DNA of 64,000 nucleotides, taken from contig NZ_BMNZ01000012.1 of assembly GCF_014646815.1 (NCBI RefSeq), forward strand, positions 1 to 64,000, in the 5' to 3' direction. Below the pieces are notes generated by a model. The model ran no database searches. It was not told where the DNA came from and saw only the letters and a list, made by a program, of their open reading frames with translations. Positions 27,348 through 36,286 of the stretch are shown here, one piece after another; within the stretch, counting starts at the first letter, position 1; each line of letters begins with the position of its first letter. The position numbers and the translations under genes are program-made. Source of the stretch: Terrabacter tumescens (GTDB lineage Bacteria > Actinomycetota > Actinomycetes > Actinomycetales > Dermatophilaceae).

Positions 27348-27384
27348 AAGTCTTCCTTCGTCCGGATGGCGCAGCTGAGGCCCT

Positions 27385-27402
27385 GTCCGCAGGCTCGCGG
27401 AC
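27385..27402. promoter_or_regulatory. Hairpin in the rmd-gmd spacer
   Basis: GTCCGC (27385-27390) and GCGGAC (27397-27402) form a 6-bp stem with a 6-nt loop. It could attenuate or terminate transcription between rmd and gmd. On the minus strand a TAGCAT box lies just upstream, so gmd may have its own promoter. Confidence 0.3.
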
Positions 27403-27446
27403 GCCCGGTCATGCTACCGAGGATGAAGGGCTGCCAATGGTGCAAA

Positions 27447-28385
27447 TCAGTCACTCCCCCGAGCGGTTGCGCCGTCCAGTGCTGAACGCGCAAGGTCGGC
27501 AAGCGTCTTCTCGATCGGGTATTCCGGCACCCATCGCGTGTCGCGTCGCAGCTTCGCCACGTCGGCCACGAACACCGGCTGGTCACTGGGACGAAACCGA
27601 CCGACGTCACTTCGGATCGCGACATCACGCTCGAACGCCTCCACCAGGCCATCGAGCATCTGCCGCATGCTCCTGCCGATACCACTCCCGACGTTGTACA
27701 CCTCGCCCGGTCTGCCCGCCTCAACCAGTTCAAGGTAGGCCGCAGCCACGTCTCGGACATCGAGGTAGTCACGCACCACGTCGAGGTTGCCGACCTCGAG
27801 TGTGGTGGCGCCGGCCGCAAGCTGACGTGCCCAGTCAGCAAGGGCATACGCACCGACGTGTCCGGGCCCTGTGTGCTGGAAACCCCGAGCGACGACGAGG
27901 TCGACACCCGTCTGCCGCCACCACTGCTGTGAGATGGCCTCCGCCGCGGCCTTAGAAGCACCGTATGCCGTGATCGGAGCCAAGGGGGTGTCCTCGTGGA
28001 TCTTGTCCGCACCGTGAGTGACGCGACCGTAGGCGAACGCGGAGCTCGCCACGAGAACACGGGATGCAGTCCCGGACCGGGAAACCGCGTCGAGCACGGC
28101 CGCGGTGCCTATGGTGTTGGTGCGATAGAGGCGTGCGAGGTCAGGCGTCGTCACCGTGTCCACGACCGCGGCAAGGTGGTAGACGACGTCAGGGCGCACC
28201 TCCGCGACCAGAGCCCGCAGTCCGCGCCAGTCGTCCACGTCGATCTGCCGTTCTTCGACGCCGTCCATTTCCGCAGAGCGCGACCGCACTGTGCCGGTGA
28301 CGGACCACCCATCCGCCAGTAAGCGGCGTGCGAGGTGGCGACCCGTGAAGCCGCTGACCCCCGTCACCAGGGCGTGTCGCGTCAT
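27447..28385 (-). CDS. rmd: GDP-4-keto-6-deoxy-D-mannose reductase (RMD-like)
   Basis: 312 aa SDR enzyme. NAD(P) loop VTGVSGFTGRHLARRLL, FHLAA-type YHLAAVVDTV, Tyr-x3-Lys in ITAYGASKAAAE, RGFQHTGPGH, and the RMD-like stretch VGNLDVVRDYLDVRDVAAAY followed by EVYNVGSGIG. RMD makes GDP-D-rhamnose from the Gmd product. Together with the ColD-like gene it could instead reduce a 3-deoxy intermediate. ATG 28385 overlaps the GT4 stop by 4 nt. Confidence 0.8.
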   Translation of the reverse strand: MTRHALVTGVSGFTGRHLARRLLADGWSVTGTVRSRSAEMDGVEERQIDVDDWRGLRALVAEVRPDVVYHLAAVVDTVTTPDLARLYRTNTIGTAAVLDAVSRSGTASRVLVASSAFAYGRVTHGADKIHEDTPLAPITAYGASKAAAEAISQQWWRQTGVDLVVARGFQHTGPGHVGAYALADWARQLAAGATTLEVGNLDVVRDYLDVRDVAAAYLELVEAGRPGEVYNVGSGIGRSMRQMLDGLVEAFERDVAIRSDVGRFRPSDQPVFVADVAKLRRDTRWVPEYPIEKTLADLARSALDGATARGSD

Positions 28386-29596
28386 GCGTCGACCGCCGCG
28401 AGCACGACGTTCACTACAGACGGCCAGGTGTAGGCGCGCATGATCCGATCCCGGCCAGCAAGACCCATGGCCGTGGCCCGCCCAGGGTCGGCGATCAGCT
28501 CGGCCAGTCGCGCGCCGGTTTCGACGCTATTGGTTGGGTCGACCAGGTAGCCGCTCACGCCGTCCTCGACGTCCTCTTCGGTTGCACGGCTGCGGACCAC
28601 GGCGGTGCCACAGGCCAGGGCCTCCTTGACCGGGAGCGCCATGGTGGTCGCACCGGAACCGGCCGAGGTGCCGGTCTGGAGCAGAACAGTGCCCATCGAG
28701 TACACCCGCGGAAGATCCTCGAACGGCAAGAACCCTGCCATGACGACCTGCTCCTCTATGCCGAGCTGCACCGTCAGTCGTCGCATCTGCTGCTCGGCAG
28801 TCGGATCCTGACGTGTGCTCGTGATGAGGAGCCGGGCCGATTCGTCGAGCTGCACGCACTCGGCGAAGGCGCGCAGAGCGAGATCTGTGCGTTTGATCGG
28901 CGAGAAGTCGGTCGAGTGGATGACCCACGGGCCCGCTCCGAAACGCTGTACCAAATGAGCGATCTCGTCGTCCGAGTACGGACGAAAGAGATCCGTGTCC
29001 ACTCCTGCATAGGCGGGGGTCGCGTCTGAGCGGCCGTAAGCCCTTGATATCTCGCGCCGAGTCGACTCGTTGAGTGTCACCAGCGCATCGGCACCGGTCA
29101 CTCCGGCACGGTCCAGATGCCCGTAAGCCAACCGAAGACCCTTGAGCAGGGTGCGCTTCCAGAGTGGGTACATCCCGATGACTTCACGGTCGTGGAAGAA
29201 CGGAAATGGTTCGAAACACAGCGAGACGTGCCGCAACCCGCGTCGCCCTGACACGCGCTCAGCGATCCATGGCATCGGAAAGAAGCTCGAGACGATCACG
29301 CCTGCATCATTCGCCAGGTCGTCCACCTTCGCGAAGTCACGACGCAGGTGCGCAGGAAAAAGGGCCCAATAGGCGAGGCTTGTGGACGTCAGACCGCCGA
29401 CCTCGTGCAGCGGGATACCAGCCTCGGCATATCTTCCCCGCCAAAAGGGGGAGGCCGACTCGACCAACATCGTCACCGGTCGGTCCTTCGCGACGCGGCG
29501 GGCAACCTCGTAGATGTATTTCGTGCCACCAGTCGGCAACTCGAAGTGGCTGTGAAGCCAAAGGATCGACCGCGGTGACGTGGCGTTGGTCGGCAC
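28382..29596 (-). CDS. Family 4 glycosyltransferase
   Basis: 404 aa with a GT-B layout. The N-terminal domain starts SILWLHSHFELPTGGTKYIY. The C-terminal donor domain holds VDTDLFRPYSD, FSPIKRTDLALRAFAE, VVMAGFLPFEDLPRVYS and the E-x7-E-type region PVKEALACGTAVVRSRATEE. These enzymes use nucleotide sugars for glycan assembly. GTG 29596 follows the ColD stop by 3 nt, in one operon with colD and rmd. Confidence 0.88.
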   Translation of the reverse strand: MPTNATSPRSILWLHSHFELPTGGTKYIYEVARRVAKDRPVTMLVESASPFWRGRYAEAGIPLHEVGGLTSTSLAYWALFPAHLRRDFAKVDDLANDAGVIVSSFFPMPWIAERVSGRRGLRHVSLCFEPFPFFHDREVIGMYPLWKRTLLKGLRLAYGHLDRAGVTGADALVTLNESTRREISRAYGRSDATPAYAGVDTDLFRPYSDDEIAHLVQRFGAGPWVIHSTDFSPIKRTDLALRAFAECVQLDESARLLITSTRQDPTAEQQMRRLTVQLGIEEQVVMAGFLPFEDLPRVYSMGTVLLQTGTSAGSGATTMALPVKEALACGTAVVRSRATEEDVEDGVSGYLVDPTNSVETGARLAELIADPGRATAMGLAGRDRIMRAYTWPSVVNVVLAAVDA

Positions 29597-29599
29597 AGG

Positions 29600-30907
29600 T
29601 CAGCGCGGGTCGACGAAGAAGGACGTGAAGGACTCGACGATGTGGTCGAGCTGGGCCCGGCTGAGGTTGGGATGGTTCCCGACGAAGAGGCCCCTCTCAC
29701 CTACCTGAGTCGCACCTGCCAGATGACCGACGGTGCGATGCGGGTTGTCACGGAAGGCCGGCTGCACAGCAAGGTTGCCTGCGACGATCGGACGGGTCGC
29801 CACACCACGCGCCTCGAGGTGGGCACTCAGTCTGCGGCGGACGTCCCCACTCTCAGCCATGACGGTGAACCCGAACCACGTGCTACGACCGCCTCGTTGT
29901 TCCGTGACGAACTCGAGGTGGTCGGACAGGCCGGACATCGCGCTGAGGAGGTACTCCGCGTTGGCCCGGCGGCTGTCATTGAACGACTCGAGACGCTTGA
30001 GCTGGACCAAGCCGAAGGCCGCCTGCAGCTCCATGGGGCGGAGGTTGTAGCCAACGTTGACGAAGAGGAATCGCGGGTCGATCCATGGGTTGGCCGACTC
30101 GACTTCCGTGCGCTGGACCATGTCCCGCGTCCAACCATGGGCACGCATCGACCGTGCGAGGTCTGCGATGAGGTCGTCGTCGGTGACGAGCATGCCTCCC
30201 TCGATGGTCGTGATGTGGTGAGAGAAATAGAACGAGTAGGTGCCGCACTGACCGAACGAGCCGACCATGCGACCGTCGATCGAGCTACCCAGCGACTCGC
30301 AGGTGTCTTCGATGACCCAGAGATCGTGCTCTTGGGCGAACTGCATGAGTGGCGCCATGTCGATCGGGTTGCCGAGCAGGTGCACCGGCATGATCGCGCG
30401 TGTACGACTGGACAGCGCCTTGGCGAGGTCCTCGGGCCGAAGGTTGAGCGTCCGGGGGTCGATGTCTACAAGTACGGGAATGCAGCCGTGCTGGAGGATC
30501 GGCGCAATCGTCGTCGCCCACGTCACAGCCGGGACGATGACCTCGTCACCAGGCCGGAGAGCGCCAGGCATCGACGGGTTGGACAGCACGGCGAGTGCCA
30601 ACAGGTTGGCGGATGATCCGCTGTTGACCATGACCGCGTGCTTGGTGCCGACGAACTGGGCGAACTCGCGCTCGAACTCTCGGACTTTCGCGCCCATCGT
30701 GACGTTCTGCTCGAGCAGCGTGAGTAGCGCGCCGCGCACCTCGCTGGCGCCGTAGAGCGGAACCGAGAGAGGACACGTGTCGGCCGGCATCGGTTCGACA
30801 AGGTCGAAGTACTCGTCGAGCAGACTGTCGATCTGGCCTCGGATCTCACGGCGTCGATCGACGCCTGCGTCGGCAGGCGCCGCGTCTTGCGCATCAGGTC
30901 CGGTCAC
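29600..30907 (-). CDS. colD: ColD-like GDP-4-keto-6-deoxymannose 3-dehydratase (PLP-dependent, aminotransferase fold)
   Basis: About 435 aa of the DegT/DnrJ/EryC1/StrS fold. The PLP lysine is replaced: the active-site loop reads SFYFSHHITTIEGGM (His230/His231), the hallmark of ColD and of the E1 dehydrases, not of sugar aminotransferases, which have Lys here. Other ColD-like stretches are AVMVNSGSSANLLALAVL, HLLGNPIDM, IEDTCESLGS, MRAHGWTRDM, GYNLRPMELQAAFG, WFGFTVM and GLFVGNHPNL. ColD removes the 3-hydroxyl of GDP-4-keto-6-deoxymannose on the way to the 3,6-dideoxyhexose colitose. The first 45 residues are an extension beyond E. coli-type ColD. GTG 30907 fits a leaderless -10 box. Confidence 0.85.
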   Translation of the reverse strand: MTGPDAQDAAPADAGVDRRREIRGQIDSLLDEYFDLVEPMPADTCPLSVPLYGASEVRGALLTLLEQNVTMGAKVREFEREFAQFVGTKHAVMVNSGSSANLLALAVLSNPSMPGALRPGDEVIVPAVTWATTIAPILQHGCIPVLVDIDPRTLNLRPEDLAKALSSRTRAIMPVHLLGNPIDMAPLMQFAQEHDLWVIEDTCESLGSSIDGRMVGSFGQCGTYSFYFSHHITTIEGGMLVTDDDLIADLARSMRAHGWTRDMVQRTEVESANPWIDPRFLFVNVGYNLRPMELQAAFGLVQLKRLESFNDSRRANAEYLLSAMSGLSDHLEFVTEQRGGRSTWFGFTVMAESGDVRRRLSAHLEARGVATRPIVAGNLAVQPAFRDNPHRTVGHLAGATQVGERGLFVGNHPNLSRAQLDHIVESFTSFFVDPR

Positions 30908-30920
30908 CCGCGTGATGCTA
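30908..30920 (-). promoter_or_regulatory. -10 box TAGCAT for leaderless transcription of colD
   Basis: On the minus strand TAGCAT (30920-30915) is followed by 7 nt and GTG (30907-30905). No Shine-Dalgarno is placed for this GTG. The same box recurs before gmd. Confidence 0.45.
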
Positions 30921-31050
30921 CCCAGCGGACGCCCGACGAACACGCGTATCGGGCGCAAGGCGCAATTCGAGTCGGTGACCTTCTTGCCGGTCTATCGTGA
31001 CCGCACAGGGCTCCGGTCGGTGCCTGAAGGATGGGGGTCGGAGGCTCGTG

Positions 31051-32298
31051 ATGCGCCAGCGGTCACCACGGCAACGCGGTGTCACGGAGGTGACACTGGG
31101 CAATCTCGCGGTGGCGCTGTCGGTCGTGGCGATGCTTGCCTCAGGGCCGCGTTCACTTGGGCCGCAGGCCTTCGCAGGATTCGCGTTGGCCTGGACGGCC
31201 ACAACACTCTTCGGCTACGGCCTAGCCATGCCCACCGAACAGCTTGTCGCTCGGCGTGTGAGCGCGGGCTTGTCCGCGCAAACCAAGGTGCCGATCTTCC
31301 GTTTGCTCGTCCTGGGCGTCGTTGCCGGCGTGGGCGCCATGGCGTGGACCGGATGGTCTGCAACCGCTGCGACCTACACCCATACGGCCTTTGCTGTCGT
31401 GAGCGGCATCCTGGGCTGGACCCTCGCCAGTGCAGCGCGCGGGTACGTCGCCGGCTCGGGTCGGCTCGGCACCTATGCGGCTCTCTTCGGAGCTGAAGCG
31501 CTGCTGCGCCTTGCCTTCGTCGTGGCCGCAGTGGCGTTGCCATCGGCAGCGCCGTGGTTGATGGCCTGCGCGGTTGGCGTCCCTACGCTGCTCGCGGGAG
31601 CCCTTGCCGCGATGGCCAACCCTGGTGGGCAGAAGGTGTCTCTCACCCAGAAGCGAAGCACGGATGTGCGAGGCGAGCAGCTGTCCTTCGTCGTCGTCGC
31701 GCTCGGCTACCAGGTCTGCCTCAGTGGCGCCCCGCTGGTGATCGACTGGCGAGTAGGCGAGAGTGCTCCGGCGACCGTTGGGGCGTTCGTCGTGGTCAGT
31801 AGCTACTTCCGACTGGCGTCGGTGCTCGCGGGAGGCTTCACCACTCCTGCGCTCGTGTCACTCAGCAGGTCTTGGGCGCAGGGCGAGCTTGGCGAGTTCT
31901 CGCGCGGCCTCCGGCGAGGCGTGAGGGGTGTGTCCATCGTTTCCGGGGTTGCCTCCGGGCTGGCTGTGATTTGCGCTCCAATCGCACTTCCGCTCTTCTA
32001 CGGGCGGAAGCCCGACGTGAGTTTGGTGATCGCCTTGGCACTCGCGCTCTCCACGGTCGCGGCGACGGCGGCGGCCGTGGCCGGCACTGGACTCATCGCC
32101 GCTGGCCGTGCACCCTGGGCAGGCATGTGTTGGGTCCTTGGCGCCGGATGCATGGTCGGGCTTGTCTCACTTGACGCCGAGATCGGACTGGCGACCGGCG
32201 TCGGATTACTCGCCGGCCCCGGAGTGGTCCTCGTCGCTCTGCTATCGCTGGTGTCCCACGCCATTCGAACGCACGAGCAGACGACACGGCCGTACTGA
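31051..32298 (+). CDS. Wzx-like polysaccharide/lipid flippase (MATE/MOP superfamily)
   Basis: About 415 aa, 12 predicted membrane segments with the regular spacing of Wzx/MurJ-type exporters (LGNLAVALSVVAMLASGPRS, FAGFALAWTATTLFGYGLAM, YFRLASVLAGGFTTPALVSL). It is divergent from the GDP-sugar cluster and would translocate the lipid-linked oligosaccharide to the outside. The ATG at 31051 has GGAGG at 6-nt spacing; GTG 31048 is possible. No ligase or polymerase (Wzy) was recognised beside it. Confidence 0.75.
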   Translation: MRQRSPRQRGVTEVTLGNLAVALSVVAMLASGPRSLGPQAFAGFALAWTATTLFGYGLAMPTEQLVARRVSAGLSAQTKVPIFRLLVLGVVAGVGAMAWTGWSATAATYTHTAFAVVSGILGWTLASAARGYVAGSGRLGTYAALFGAEALLRLAFVVAAVALPSAAPWLMACAVGVPTLLAGALAAMANPGGQKVSLTQKRSTDVRGEQLSFVVVALGYQVCLSGAPLVIDWRVGESAPATVGAFVVVSSYFRLASVLAGGFTTPALVSLSRSWAQGELGEFSRGLRRGVRGVSIVSGVASGLAVICAPIALPLFYGRKPDVSLVIALALALSTVAATAAAVAGTGLIAAGRAPWAGMCWVLGAGCMVGLVSLDAEIGLATGVGLLAGPGVVLVALLSLVSHAIRTHEQTTRPY

Positions 32299-32307
32299 CG
32301 AGTGGGG

Positions 32308-32550
32308 TCAGTGCCGAGCGCGGCGCCGGCCGAAGAGCGTGGACACACGAGAACCACGATGAGGGGCGGCCGTGGTTCGAGCGGCCTCGTCCTCACGCAG
32401 CTGCTGCAGCATTGTCTTGGGCTGCGGCGGCGGCCAGTCCTGCGCGCGTGGGTCCTTGGTGTCCATGTAGTACTCGGTCCACCCGTAGTCGTCGCGGTAG
32501 CGCAGCGTGCCGTCGCCGACGTAGTACCAACCTGCTGGCTTGTCGTTCAT
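32308..32550 (-). CDS. Small DUF2510-like protein
   Basis: 80 codons. The region KPAGWYYVGDGTLRYRDDYG followed by WTEYYMDT resembles the DUF2510 signature (PAGWYPDP...W.G..W), common in small actinobacterial proteins with unknown roles, often tied to the membrane. No membrane segment is seen here. A GGGGG stretch precedes ATG 32550. It is convergent with the flippase, 10 bp away. Confidence 0.6.
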   Translation of the reverse strand: MNDKPAGWYYVGDGTLRYRDDYGWTEYYMDTKDPRAQDWPPPQPKTMLQQLREDEAARTTAAPHRGSRVSTLFGRRRARH

Positions 32551-32876
32551 CGTCAAACCCCCAAAGATCACTCACCCATATGTGGGAGCCCCCCTCCCGA
32601 GCCACAATCTACGGCTGCCAACCGGTCGGATCCACCGATGTCTAATTAGTCCGATTTGGCCGGGGTGCAAGGCGTTTCGGCCACCGCATCACCTCCGTCA
32701 GCCCTGTTCGACCGCCACACCTCGCGCGCGCCACGTCCGGCTTCCGGGACACGTCCGAGCCTTGCGCCGCCCTCTCGCTAGAATCAGGGCGGCTCACGGC
32801 GACGATGCGAGTGGCCATGGTGTGCCGGGAAGTCTGGTCGGCGGCCCATGACCCATCCCCTGAAGGGACCCCGAAG
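32551..32876. other. Intergenic region (326 bp) upstream of nhaA
   Basis: No gene seen. The segment 32570-32660 is comparatively AT-rich. TAGAAT (32779-32784) could be a -10 box for nhaA with a leader of about 85 nt, but no -35 box matches. It also contains the promoter of the DUF2510 gene. Confidence 0.4.
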
Positions 32877-34232
32877 GTGAGCGACCCGCACCCCACCGCG
32901 ACCCCGCCGACATCGGCCCGAGACAGCGCAGGCAATCGGCTCCTCGGCCGCGGCACCTGGCGCGAGGCTCGCTTCGTGGCTGACGCGCTTCGGGCCGAGA
33001 CGGTCGGCGGGGCCATCCTCCTCGCCGCCGCCGTCATCGCACTCGTCTGGGCCAACTCGCCGTGGCGCGACGGTTACGCAGCCCTGCGCGACACTGTCAT
33101 CGGTCCTCAGGCCCTGCACTTGGACCTCTCGCTCGGGGCGTGGGCGGCCGACGGGCTGCTCGCCGTCTTCTTCCTCGTCGCCGGCATCGAGCTCAAGCGC
33201 GAGTTCGTCGCGGGTGACCTGTCCGACCGCCGCAAGGCGGCACTGCCCATCGCGGCAGCGGTCTGCGGCGTCGCGCTACCCGCGATCCTGTTCGTCGTCA
33301 CGGCCACGCTGATGAGCGAAGGCGAGAGCGCAAGCCAGGTCAGCGGCATACTGCGTGGCTGGGCCATCCCGACGGCCACCGACATCGCCTTCGCTCTGGC
33401 GGTGCTCGCCGTCATCGGCACGCACCTGCCAAGCGCGCTGCGTTCGTTCCTGCTGACTCTGGCCGTCGTCGACGACCTCATCGCGATCACCATCATCGCC
33501 ATCTTCTACACCGACACCGTCCGCCTCCTGTGGCTGCTTGCGGCCGTCGTCCCGCTCGCCGCGTGGCGCCTGTTGCTCAAGCGGAAGATCACCAACCCGT
33601 TCATCCTCGCCGTTCCCGCCTTTCTCGCCTGGGTCTTCGTACACTCGAGCGGCGTCCACGCGACGGTCGCGGGTGTGCTGCTCGGCCTCCTCGTGCCTGT
33701 CAACCGCGAGGTCGAGGACGACCCGGACCGGCACTCGCTAGCCGAGCGGATCGAGCACAAGATCCGTCCCTTCTCCGCCGGCTTCGCGGTGCCCGTCTTT
33801 GCGTTCTTCGCCGCCGGTGTCACGGTCGTCGGCGGCGGCTTCGGCGCTGCCCTGCGCGACCCTGCCGCGATCGGTGTCGTCGTCGGGCTCGTGATCGGCA
33901 AGGCCGTCGGCATCCTCGGTGGCACGTGGGCGGTCGCCCGCTTCACCCGTGCCGAGCTTGACGAGGACCTGACCTGGACCGACGTCCTGGGACTCTCCCT
34001 GCTCGCCGGTGTCGGCTTCACCGTGAGCCTCCTCGTCGGTGAGCTCGCCTTCGGCACCGGGTCCGAGCGCGACGACCACGTCAAGCTCGCGGTCCTCTGC
34101 GGCAGTCTCATCGCCGCAATGCTCTCGAGCGTCGTGCTCCGGATCCGCAACCGGCATTACAGGCTCGTCGCGGCCCGAGAAACTGAGGACCGGGATCACG
34201 ACGGCATCCCCGACGTGTACGAGCGCAGCTGA
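32877..34232 (+). CDS. nhaA: Na+/H+ antiporter NhaA
   Basis: About 451 aa, 11-12 membrane segments. The diagnostic motifs are present: [39 protein letters not shown] with the discontinuous-helix Thr-Asp, and the paired acidic residues in [20 protein letters not shown]. It exchanges sodium for protons for pH and salt balance. GTG 32877 has GAAGGGA upstream and starts the protein at VSDPHPT; the longer reading from 32805 has no ribosome-binding site. The last 40 residues form a charged cytoplasmic tail. Confidence 0.95.
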   Translation: MSDPHPTATPPTSARDSAGNRLLGRGTWREARFVADALRAETVGGAILLAAAVIALVWANSPWRDGYAALRDTVIGPQALHLDLSLGAWAADGLLAVFFLVAGIELKREFVAGDLSDRRKAALPIAAAVCGVALPAILFVVTATLMSEGESASQVSGILRGWAIPTATDIAFALAVLAVIGTHLPSALRSFLLTLAVVDDLIAITIIAIFYTDTVRLLWLLAAVVPLAAWRLLLKRKITNPFILAVPAFLAWVFVHSSGVHATVAGVLLGLLVPVNREVEDDPDRHSLAERIEHKIRPFSAGFAVPVFAFFAAGVTVVGGGFGAALRDPAAIGVVVGLVIGKAVGILGGTWAVARFTRAELDEDLTWTDVLGLSLLAGVGFTVSLLVGELAFGTGSERDDHVKLAVLCGSLIAAMLSSVVLRIRNRHYRLVAARETEDRDHDGIPDVYERS

Positions 34233-34324
34233 GCGGAGAACGGCGACGAACGAGTGACCGTCGCGCCCGACGACACGTCGTCGCACAGGTAGTCGAAGGC
34301 CGCGCGTCGCCTCGTCGTCGCCGC

Positions 34325-34337
34325 TATGTTGCTCGGG
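34325..34337 (+). promoter_or_regulatory. -10 box TATGTT for leaderless transcription
   Basis: TATGTT (34325-34330) is followed by 7 nt and ATG 34338. The same spacing recurs at other genes in the window. Confidence 0.4.
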
Positions 34338-35636
34338 ATGCGTGCGAGACAGAGTGACGTTAGCGCGGGACTTCGCGCGACGCCCCGCGCGTACGCCCAT
34401 CGATGGGCCATCGGGAGCGCCCTCGTTCTCGGCTATCTCGCACTCCGTCTCGTCAATCTGGGGCAGCTATGGCTGGCGTCCGAGTCCCAGTCGGCGACCG
34501 GCCCTGCGAATCCCAGCGGAAAGCCGTCCGAGTACTTCGTCCACACGGCCCTGCCTGCCGCGCCCGGGCTGGGCGGCGTCCTCGCGAACTGGGACGGTCA
34601 GTGGTACGAGCGCATCGCCACGGAGGGCTACCCGACAGGCACCGAGTCGCATTCGGCTAACGACACGTGGACGTGGGCCTTTCCTCCTGTCTTCCCGATG
34701 TCGGTCCGTCTGGTCATGGCCCTCACCGGCCTCGGGTTTCCCGCGGCAGCCGTCGTCCTCAACCTCGTTCTGGGCGGCATCGCGACGGCGCTTCTCTATG
34801 CGCTCCTACGTGCCCCCTTGGGGACGGCAATGGCGTTGGCCGGAGCTCTCGCGCTCAACACCTTCGTGTCGGCGCCTCTTTTCACGCTGGCCTACAGCGA
34901 GCCGGCCGCGCTCGTCTTCCTTCTGCTGACCATCAGGTTCACCCTCGCGCACCGCTACGCACCGGCATTTGCCGGCGTACTCCTGCTGGCCTTCACCCGA
35001 CCCGTCGCCGCGCCGCTGGTCCTCGTGTTCGCGGCACATGCCCTCGCACGCCTGCGCAACAGGGACGCGGAGGTGTTCCGACCGGCCTCCAAGGTGTTGC
35101 TAGCCGCGTGTGCGTTGGCGTCAGTGGCTTCACCGTTCTTGTGGAATGCGCTGGCCTCGGCCCTGTTCGGGGCAACGCGTGCCGCGTCAGATCAGACGAA
35201 CGAGCCGTTGTCGGGAGTCTCACGAACCGCATCGATGCTCGGCACCTTCGAGTTCGGCTGGATCGGCGGAGTGGGGCGCATCGCCGGTGTCGGTGGCGCG
35301 CTGACGATCGTCGCAGTGCTCGCGGCCACGCTGTGTTTGGCCGAGGTCGCTGCCCGCCACTTGGGCCTGTCGCTCGAGCTGCGCGTCTGGGGAGCGGCAT
35401 ACATCGTCTTCGTCATCCTCGTGACCCCGCCGACGCCGGGGCTCCTGCGCTACCTGTTGCTGGCGGCCCCCCTCCTCATCGCCGTGCAGATCCTGCCGCT
35501 GTCGTGGACGAACAGGCGCACCGGTCTGATCGTCTTCGCGGTCCTGACGGCGGTGGCTCTGTGGACCCAATGGTTCTGGATCCGCTATCTCTACATCCTC
35601 GACCCGGCGCCAGCCCTGCTTCCATGGCCCCCATAG
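34338..35636 (+). CDS. PIG-V-like mannosyltransferase family membrane protein (second copy)
   Basis: About 432 aa. It shares with the 21894-23177 product the loop ANWDGQWYERIATEGYPTG, TWTWAFPPVFPMSVRLVMAL and the order of about ten membrane segments. It is probably a GT-C mannosyltransferase facing the outside. ATG 34326 is an alternative start four codons upstream. It stands alone between nhaA and a holin-like gene, about 100 bp from nhaA. Confidence 0.8.
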   Translation: MRARQSDVSAGLRATPRAYAHRWAIGSALVLGYLALRLVNLGQLWLASESQSATGPANPSGKPSEYFVHTALPAAPGLGGVLANWDGQWYERIATEGYPTGTESHSANDTWTWAFPPVFPMSVRLVMALTGLGFPAAAVVLNLVLGGIATALLYALLRAPLGTAMALAGALALNTFVSAPLFTLAYSEPAALVFLLLTIRFTLAHRYAPAFAGVLLLAFTRPVAAPLVLVFAAHALARLRNRDAEVFRPASKVLLAACALASVASPFLWNALASALFGATRAASDQTNEPLSGVSRTASMLGTFEFGWIGGVGRIAGVGGALTIVAVLAATLCLAEVAARHLGLSLELRVWGAAYIVFVILVTPPTPGLLRYLLLAAPLLIAVQILPLSWTNRRTGLIVFAVLTAVALWTQWFWIRYLYILDPAPALLPWPP

Positions 35637-35767
35637 GCGACTGTCACCGATGACTCGATCCGGCGTGATGGTGCCTGCCGTGCGCGTTCGGGTAGGGACT
35701 GCGCAGTAGGGTTGCACCTGGCAGGCGCGACCGCGTAGTCACCAACGAGCACCGAGGAAGTGAGCCG

Positions 35768-36265
35768 ATGAGCACGGATCCCCGGCACGAGCGGACACTG
35801 GGCCAGCTGGTCGCGTCCGCGACACAGGACATCTCGACGCTGGTTCGCAGCGAGATCGCCCTGGCCAAGGCTGAGGTCTCGGTGCAGGTGAAGAAGGCGG
35901 GCGTCGGCGGGGGTCTGCTCGCAGGCGCGGCCGTCATCGGCTTCTACTCCGTCTACTTCATCTTCACGACGATCGCCGAGGGCATCCAGGCCCTGGGGCT
36001 GCCGCGCTGGCTCAGCTTCCTCATCGTCACCGTCTTCATGCTTCTCGTGGCCGGCGTCCTCGCGATGCTCGGTGTCAAGAAGATGAAGACCGTCAACCCG
36101 ACGCCGGAGAAGACGATCTCCGAGGCTCAGACGACGGTGGCCGCGCTCAAGTCGGCGGCCGAGCACCCGGGCACCACGGTCCCCGCACCGCGTCCCGAGT
36201 GGGACCGCAAGGACCTCCCGTCGACGACGGCGGTCACCACGCCGGACCCGTCGCGCGACGCCTGA
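35768..36265 (+). CDS. Actinobacterial holin-X (DUF1469) family membrane protein
   Basis: 165 aa. The N-terminal amphipathic helix (TLGQLVASATQDISTLVRSE, IALAKAEV) and two membrane segments (GGGLLAGAAVIGFYSVYFIF; LSFLIVTVFMLLVAGVLAML) are typical of DUF1469. The C-terminus is a hydrophilic Pro/Thr tail. Despite the holin name these are chromosomal envelope proteins of unknown function. GAGGAAG (35754-35760) precedes ATG 35768; TAGGGT (35707-35712) may be the -10 box. It is likely an operon with the next two genes. Confidence 0.85.
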   Translation: MSTDPRHERTLGQLVASATQDISTLVRSEIALAKAEVSVQVKKAGVGGGLLAGAAVIGFYSVYFIFTTIAEGIQALGLPRWLSFLIVTVFMLLVAGVLAMLGVKKMKTVNPTPEKTISEAQTTVAALKSAAEHPGTTVPAPRPEWDRKDLPSTTAVTTPDPSRDA

Positions 36266-36286
36266 CCGAAGACCTCAACCTCCCCG

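Noticed and set aside
34268-34283. Inverted repeat CGACGAC-AC-GTCGTCG after nhaA as terminator
   Set aside because: The loop would be only 2 nt, so a hairpin is strained, and simple CGA/TCG repetition is common in this GC-rich sequence.
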